64,000 nucleotides of DNA from Euptelea pleiosperma (Eukaryota; Streptophyta; Magnoliopsida; Ranunculales; Eupteleaceae), in NCBI GenBank assembly GCA_035048495.1, contig CM068543.1, forward strand, positions 27,517,751 through 27,581,750, read 5' to 3'. The notes under the pieces were generated by a model that was not told the origin of the DNA, searched no databases, and saw nothing but the letters and a program-made list of their open reading frames with translations. A program made the translations under genes and the position numbers. Positions within the stretch are counted from its first letter, which is position 1; each line of letters begins with the position of its first letter. Below, piece by piece: positions 57,100 through 64,000 of this stretch.

Positions 57100-59265
57100 C
57101 TTTCCCAATGTTGGACTACACATTCAACCTGTGGGTTGTACCTAAAGCCCAATGGGCCTGGTCCATGGTTCAAATTGAACAAACTTAGACATGGCATTAA
57201 TAGAAGGGGCAGGTAATTGCCTTAGCCTATGTCCTTGGATGGGTCCTAGGTTTATGCTGTACTGGCCTAGTAATTAGGGCAGTCCTGTAATAATGGGCTG
57301 GACCAATGTGATGGGCATTGGGCCGTAGCTCATTGTGAAGAGAACTTAGATACAGACGTTTCAAAATTTTGAGACATTCCTTCCTCCACAATGCTAACAT
57401 GGCACTCTCAGGGCTACTGGCCCTATAAAATGCTTGGCTCACCCTTGGTTGAAAAAAACACTAAAGTTCAGATTGATTGGTGATTTATAGCCATTGGATT
57501 TGAACATTTTTCATCATGAACAAACATAGTATACCGAGTCCCTACCAAACTCTCAAAATGCCATGTGGCATTCTTTCAGCCCTACTGACCATATTAATGT
57601 CTGGCCCAACTCTTAGTGGACCTATACAACAAAATTGAACCTAATTGGAGATTTTTAGCAATTTGATTTTAGTTTTTTTAATCTTGACTTGGAACCAATT
57701 CATGGGAATGTTCATGAAGCCCATAATGAAAAAATGCTCAAATCCAAGGATAGAAATCACCAATCAAGTTGATGTTTGGTGTGTAGCCAAGGGGTGGGCC
57801 AAATATTCATATGGTCAGCGGGGCCGAAAGAGTTTGCCACATGGCATTTATGGGGTGTTTGGTATGCATGCCAAACTCAGTATACTAGGCATCTTCTTTC
57901 ATCGTGGGCTTGAAACTAATGCTTCATGAAGCCCGTGATAAAAATACTGAAATCCAACGGATAGAATAACCAATCAGGCTGAGTTTTAGTGTGGGTCCAC
58001 CTATGGGGGGCCAAACATTCAACTTCGTTCTACTAGGTTTCTTCTTTCATCAAGGCCTTGGAACTAATCCTTCATGAGACCTATGCCATGTGGCATTTTG
58101 AGCTCATGGACATCTGTACATCTGTATCAAAGTCCGACTCACTTGTTGTTGGCCCAGGTCTTGTTTGTCCCAATGTTGGACTGCACATTCAACCAGTGGG
58201 TTGAACCTAAAGCCCAATGGACCTGGTCCTCGGTTCACTGGATAAGCCTATGCCCTTGGGTGGGTCATAGGTTTATGCTGTAGCTGGCTTAGATACGATC
58301 CTAATCAGGGTAGTCCTGTAATCATGGGCTGGACAATTGTGACGAGCACTGTGAAAGAAACTTTGATACAGTGGTCCGTTTCAAAATTTTGAGGCATCTC
58401 TTCCTCCAAAAAATCATATGGCACTCTTTCAGGGCTATCAGCCCTATAAAATGCTTGGCCCACCTCTTGGTACCAACACACTAAAAATCGGCCTGATTGA
58501 GGATTTATAGCCATTGATTTGATCATTTTTCATCATGAACAAACCTAGTACGCTGAGTTTGGTATACAGAACGGTATATCGAACTCTCAAAAATGCCATG
58601 TGGCACACTTTTTCTGCCTTACTAACCATATGAATGTCTGGCCCAACCCTTAGTGGACCTAGACACCAAAACTAAGCCTGATTGGTGATTTTTAACCTTT
58701 TTATCATCTTGGACTTGGCGCCAATTTATGGGCATGTTCATGAAGCCCATGATGAAAAAAAATGCTCAAATCCAACAGCTAGAAATCACCAATCAAGCTG
58801 ATTTTTGGTGTGCAAGTCCACCTAGGGGTGGGCAAGATATCCATATGGTCAGTGGGGGGCGAAAGAGTGTGACACATGGCAATTATGAGGAGTTTCATAT
58901 ACTTCCTTGTATCCTGAACTCGGTTCACTAGGTTCTGATTCTTCATGAAGCCCATGATAAAAATGCTGAAATCCATGGCTAGAATCACCAATCAGACTGA
59001 TTTTTAGTGTTGCTCCACCTATGGGTGGATCAAACATTCAAGATCAGGATGCTAGGTTTCTTCTTTCATCAAGAGCTTGGAACTAATTCTTTACGAGACT
59101 TATGGTTAAAACAAAAAAAAAATGCTGGAATACAACTGGCTGATTTTTAGTGTGTGGGTCCACCAATGGGGGGGCCAAACATTCATGGGTCAGTGGGCTT
59201 GAAAGAATATGCAAATGTGGCATTTTGAGCCCACGGACTGTATCAAAGTCCGACTCACTCCTTGT
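57100..59265. repeat. Tandem duplication of about 1.05 kb, MITE-rich
   Basis: Unit 1 starts at about 57105 and unit 2 at about 58171, both with CCCAATGTTGGACT.CACATT. The units stay parallel through GGTTTATGCTGTA, GGGCAGTCCTGTAAT-like, TTTCAAAATTTTGAG, CCCTATAAAATGCTTGG and CTTCTTTCATCAAG, with the offset falling from 1,066 to about 1,025 bp. Each unit contains copies of the CATCATGGGCT hairpin MITE group. No gene is present. Confidence 0.75.
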
Positions 59266-59561
59266 TGGCCCATGTAAAAAATATTTGGTCTTGGCAATCT
59301 AGGTCTTATGAGCATGTTTTCGTAAGAGTCTAAAGGCTTAATGTGCTGATGCTTTGTGGACAATTCACTGTGCAACTGGATTGTTGACACACTATTGTGG
59401 GGCCCACATAGAGATTAGTTGGGATGATCCACTCACTATAAAGATACTCTTCACCAAATATCAGTCCGATCCAACATTCTAGTCTTTTGTATTTGTAGTC
59501 AAAAGAAATTATGGACCGTCCACTATACCATATTAACTTAAACTCCACATGTAAAAAGGTT

Positions 59562-60247
59562 AGAGCACCTGTAACCCTACCCTACCCTACCCTAAATACT
59601 TAAAGTAGGGTAGAAAGGACTTTCCCTTACCCAACACTTTGAAAGCTCTCCAATGGTCCACCCTAAACTCTACCCTTCCCTAAATATAATAACTAAGGGA
59701 AATGACAAAAATTATAAGAAAGGACATATATAGGTGACATTAATTGAAAATATGGAGAGGACATTCACTGGAATTAATAGAAAAGTGCAAGGAGAAGGGG
59801 GAACAAGTTTTTAGAATCTCACCCTAAAGTTAGGGTAGGATTTGAGGTTACCTTAAAATAGGGTGAACTTTAGGGTAGGGGTGGGATTTGAGGTTACCCT
59901 AAAATAGGGTGAACTTTAGGGTAAGGGTTAGAGATGGGTTTTTATGTTTTTTACCCTATCTTAGGGAAGGAAAGGAGAATAGGGTAGGGTTGGAGATGTT
60001 CTAAAATCTTGTTTCCCCTTCTCCTCGCTCTTTTCTATTAATACCACCCAATGTCCTTTTCATCTTTTCACTCAATGCCACTTATGTCCTTCTCTTATAA
60101 TTTTTGTTATTTTTTATCTTTTCTATTAATTTTTATATTTAGAGAAGGGTAGAGTTTAGTGTGGACTATTAGAGGGCTTTTAATGTTTTACGTAAGGGAC
60201 AGTCTTTTCTATCCTACTTTCAAGTGTTTAGGGTAGGGTAGGGATTC
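59562..60247. mobile_element. Large fold-back element with CCCTACCC ends
   Basis: The left arm (CCCTACCCTACCCTAAATAC) pairs with the right arm (TTTAGGGTAGGGTAGGG) and pairing continues through AAAATTATAAGAAAGGACAT and TGTCCTTCTCTTATAATTTT. A 47-bp-class direct repeat (GGGTAGGATTTGAGGTTACC and a variant) lies in the middle near 59840-59930. The borders and superfamily are not certain. Confidence 0.6.
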
Positions 60248-62230
60248 AAAAAAATCATGATTTTCTAGGTCATCCACCCCAAAAATCATCCCTTGACACA
60301 TTTTCATGTGGGTCCCACAATTGTCTCATTTCATGTATCAATCTATCCCAACCATGACATGCCTATGCAATGTGGGGCCTACATGGAGATGATTTAAGCC
60401 TGATAAGACTAGGGGGACGTCACGTGCCATGCACATGCACCTTACAAGTGGTATACTATTAGAGACCACTTGGCATACTATTACAAGTGGCATACCCTTA
60501 TCGGTTCAAATCCATTTTTCTTCCTGTTTTCACTAACATTTTCCGTTTTCTCACCCGTTTCCCTTTCTCGCAACAATGATGTAAACCAGTCCATGAACTC
60601 AAACTGTGTAAACAATGTTTTGTTGGTGTCAACGTCAAGTAAATTAGAGTGTCAAACAACATCCTGTGGTAGCTTTCCCACATTATTTCCCAACTATCCA
60701 TTCACTTGGATCACAGGAAACTTTCAAGTCCCAAATTTCACTTTTGCGTACAATGTATGATCTTGCCAAGTCAAATATTATTTGCTTTGAATATGATTAA
60801 TAACCCAATGAAAACCACCCATTCCTAATCCTCAAAGAACACGATGTTGACCAATCCTACCAATCATTTGGTAGATCAACTAAGGGTCAAGTCGATCTAC
60901 TCGTGGTAGGGTTGCTGGTGGGTCCCACATGCCCATAATGAATTGGGCAATGACAGATGGATTCTTTCCATCTTTGCTACATATGGTTCGATCCTCCTAC
61001 CTCGGAGATTTCGTAGGCCAAAAACCGACGGAGGTGCATGCTAATCGCCATTCGATCTACGGAATTCTGAAGTGATAACATAACTGCAAGCGTCCGATCA
61101 TCATCACATCGATCCCAGCAATGTTTTATCTAAACTGGGTCCCACTGAGTACATCTCTATAGTCAGAAATCAACCAATGTAGGCAGTGGATCCATCAAAC
61201 CCATTTTTGATGATAAAAGAAAATATGAGTGAAGACTGAATCACTGACTGTCGGTGGAAAATCCCATACGACAAGTGGGTACTATAAAATCTAATGTGAA
61301 GTAATATGTTTGACCACTAAGATCTTGTGGGTCCCACCAGTTGAACGATGGTGGGTCCCACCAGTTGAATCTAAAATGATGATGTAGGTCGATGCCAAAT
61401 TACGGAAAGAACATGTGCTCATTGAAGTTCACAGGATGCACAGTTTCAGTGTAGAGTTGGGTACCGCACTCAGACATTCTTCATGGCTCTCGCTGGTGTT
61501 TGGTTGCAATGACAACTCCATTATAAATCTCATCTCATGTGTTTCAAAACTTGAACGAAACCAGGCCAAGCCTGGAAGAATCAGTTTAGTGAAGAACCCA
61601 TTTTCAGGATCAAGTGCAAAATCTGAAAAGGCAGGGTCCAAAAAGCAGGCCCCACACGGTTAAGAAATAGAGAACAAAAAGACCAGACCTAGGTTGATCA
61701 CGGCTGGCCCCATTTTCTTATGTTTCCAAACAGGCCCTAAAATCAAGCCATAGAATCCATGAAAAATGGATTCCAAGTGTTGGGGGAGACAGGAATCCCT
61801 ACCCTACATGATTGTGTTAGGCTGTTGATTATGTAGTTACTTTTCCTATCATGGGGTCCAAGATTAGACAGCTTGCAAACCCTCCACGTGTCATTGTATT
61901 CACCATTAAAAAATGCTTTCCAATTAAAACCTAGTTTTCTAGGCAACAATGACACCTTAATAACTTTATTCCAATGGAGTGGTTACACCAAACGTATCCT
62001 TTCTACGCTTTTTTTCCTAATTGGTGGGACCAAGTTCCTACTTGTGAATTGAGAACCTTTTCTCCCACCAGGGCCACCACTAAAGGAAAATATCTAACCT
62101 ACACCAATGTCTATTTAAAAAAGTAACCAAAGTTGAGTTTAAGGTGAGTTTTGGCAGTTTATGGGTATTTGTCATGCAAAGATGGAGGAGTGTCTCTGGC
62201 CCGCAAAAGAAAATAATAATAATTGGATAT
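60248..62230. other. Unassigned 2-kb stretch
   Basis: ORFs at 60470-60760 and 61415-61663 are short and show no domain; codon usage and composition give no support. A short direct repeat GTGGGTCCCACCAGTTGAA occurs twice near 61330-61370. I see no further feature. Confidence 0.4.
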
Positions 62231-62239
62231 TTTTGCAAC

Positions 62240-62375
62240 GGGATCTGCGGACTCAAATTTTCACCCAAATTCTCGTCCGTGGATACAAATAAATCCAACG
62301 GCGGCTTTGCGTGCAGAGCTGAAATACCCACAGCCGAGAATTTGGGTGAAAATTTGAGTCCTCGGAACATGTTCC
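62240..62375. mobile_element. Mutator-like MITE, family III, perfect duplication
   Basis: A 136-bp element from GGGATCTGCGGACTC to GAGTCCTCGGAACATGTTCC, with arms AAATTTTCACCCAAATTCTCG and complement. The perfect 9-bp duplication TTTTGCAAC lies at 62231-62239 and 62376-62384. Confidence 0.9.
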
Positions 62376-62410
62376 TTTTGCAACATCCCCTAAAAATTGG
62401 AAGTATATAG

Positions 62411-62685
62411 CTATACCCCCTTATACTTTCAAACTTTAGGATTACCGCCCTTGACCTAATTTATCAGTAGTTGACTTAAGTTAAAACGGACTTAAATAAC
62501 ACACCGTTAGCACTGTACTTGCAATATTATGGTTCTTTCATAGGTGCATTAACAGGCATGTCCTATTTTAATGTTAGTCAAATGTTGGTAAAACTAGGTC
62601 AAGAGGGGTTATTCCTAAAGTTTGAAAGTATAAGGGTGTATTACTAATTACTTTTAAATTTGAGAGGGGTGTTACAAAATTACCC
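62411..62685. mobile_element. Inverted-repeat MITE (GGGTA family), copy 2
   Basis: It shares the arms CTTATACTTTCAAACTTTAGG and the conserved middle with the element at 16205. The right end is GTTACAAAATTACCC; the left tip is truncated. Confidence 0.65.
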
Positions 62686-62689
62686 AAGT

Positions 62690-63690
62690 TTTCCTATGGT
62701 AGCCACGTCATCATGTACAGAGTTATATCCTCCCTTGCTGCATAGCGTTCAGATTCTAATCCTGGACCTGATCTTTAATCCTATACCGGGGAAAGATATT
62801 TTTATATTTAGGTGGAGATGGAAATCTATTTAGTGGAGAGCACACGTGTTAAAATGTCCTTATTTATATTCATCATGTAAAGATATTTTGGAAAACAAGA
62901 TATAAAAAATAGGCGATCCACAAATCACTATCTAAATTGATTCGTTCTGACCTTAAAATCTCCGGATCGGTGGGCTCCGATCCTGATCTGGATCGGTCCA
63001 ATCCAGAATGGGATCAGCCCATCTCACCTGAGACAAAGTGGGGCTCCTTTCTAAAAAAGTGATCTCAGGGCGAAACAGTGCCTGGTTTGGATCAGATTGG
63101 TGGGCTCCGATCCTGATCCGAATTACCCATCGGCAGAGACTTTTAAGGATGTGACAGAGGAGGATTGTTATAAGACTAGCTGAGAGGGTCAGATGTCAAA
63201 AACACGTGTACCTAGGGTTACAAATGGACCCGGTCTGAGCCTCTCTTTTTGTTAATCTTTGAGTAGGACCGAGTCCAAGGCTAGGACGTTGCAACTCAAA
63301 TTCAGGCCTGAAAACTCTCATGATCCAGCAAGTTTGCAAACTTACGTGCATCCTTTCTAGCCCACCCTCTACTATAAAGACTTCTCTCTCTACTATACCA
63401 TTTTTGTCACTTGCTTTAGTGATCCATCACCGTCACTAAAGCCTGTATACTTGACAAGTACCCATGCATGAAAACCCCTAGCCTGTTTTAAAATTTTGAA
63501 ATTTGAACATTTTTAGAAGAAAAAAAACCTGGTTTGGATTGTCAGTGCCATGGTTAGCCAATCGTGAGATGACGAAACTTCGCCCACTGAAAAAATGTGA
63601 ATATAACATGTTTTAGGTACAAAAAAGTGGAGTAAAAAATCTGATCAATGGTTAAACCCTAGCACACGATGCAACAAATACGGATGTCCA
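62690..63690. other. Unassigned sequence
   Basis: Repeated GGATCGG / CCGATCC motifs near 62960-63125 resemble those near 14000-14200, so some is old repeat. No gene is seen. Confidence 0.4.
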
Positions 63691-63694
63691 TCAT

Positions 63695-64000
63695 CAACAC
63701 TAATGATGGACCACATTATGAGCCATGTGGCACATTCTTAGAGACAATAGATCGTATTGATATTTGTCCCATCCCTAGGTGTACCTACGTACTAAAAATC
63801 AGGCTTATTAGTTGTTTTTAACCTTTAGATTTGTATACCCAAATAATGCCAGATACCCCATAGTTAAAATCAACCCATAAAAAGAAACAAATCAAATGGT
63901 TACAAATCATTAAAACCATATGAATATTTGTCACATCTCTACGAGGGCCTACATACTAAAAATAAGGTTGATTGGTTATTTATAAGCTTTAGATCTTGGT
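63695..64000. mobile_element. Family I MITE, left part, cut by window end
   Basis: TTATGAGCCATGTGGCACATTC, cut here to its core AGCCATGTGGCACATTC, is followed by CCATCCCTAGGTGTACCTACG and the other arm beginning AAACCATATGAAT. The right end lies beyond the window. Confidence 0.55.

Noticed and set aside
59562..60247. Interstitial telomere repeat (CCCTAAA-like runs)
   Set aside because: The unit is mainly CCCTA with irregular insertions, and both sides pair as arms of a fold-back element, not a perfect CCCTAAA array.
60470..61663. Possible small genes at 60470-60760 (+) and 61415-61663 (+)
   Set aside because: No recognisable domain, no splice or promoter context, and no repeat relation; chance ORFs of this size are expected.

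Overview
This is nuclear DNA from a flowering plant. Two intact host genes carry plant-specific signatures: a three-exon GH31 alpha-xylosidase (XYL1 type) on the + strand and an intronless NIM1-INTERACTING 2-like (NIMIN2) gene on the - strand. Nearly everything else is transposable-element sequence, layered by repeated nesting. I cannot name the species; the repeat-rich, LINE/copia/gypsy/MITE-dense landscape would suit a medium to large angiosperm genome.

Layout. 1-13.3 kb: the 5' part of a Tat/Athila-like Ty3/gypsy element on the - strand (degraded gag, tRNA-Asp-like primer-binding site, about 2.5 kb LTR). Its LTR is split by a solo LTR of the same family. The element lies inside a degraded Ty1/copia element (+), whose RNase H region is split by an unrelated 1,560-bp solo LTR. 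13.8-18 kb: hAT-type and Mutator-type MITEs, a non-autonomous repeat and a 55-bp minisatellite. 18.76-19.1 kb: the NIMIN2-like gene with a TGACG-rich (as-1-like) promoter, then a second hAT MITE. 20.3-31.4 kb: a SIRE-like copia derivative on the - strand (3' LTR, polypurine tract, a plant-transposon-type ORF, gag remnant, no recognisable pol), with two nested gypsy LTRs inside the ORF. 31.4-49 kb: a dense field of fold-back MITEs of several families, a tandem duplication, a solo copia-type LTR and a 5'-truncated LINE. 49.4-54.6 kb: XYL1. 55-64 kb: a second LINE fragment, a tandem duplication of MITE-rich sequence, more MITEs and low-information sequence.

The window can be read as a stratigraphy. 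Many insertions carry target-site duplications that I could read by eye: 5 bp for LTRs, 8 bp for hAT, 9-10 bp for Mutator-like MITEs and 9 bp for the LINE. In two places (the copia RNase H and the plant-transposon ORF) the interrupted reading frame continues across the insertion once the LTR and one target-site copy are discounted. A paralogous empty site is present for one MITE.

The least expected signal is a set of regularly spaced palindromic motifs centred on TCGA, lying directly upstream of TATA boxes in two unrelated LTRs and again upstream of the SIRE-like element's internal ORF. The spacing is close to whole numbers of helical turns. I found no prokaryote-type system, CRISPR array, tRNA or rRNA gene.
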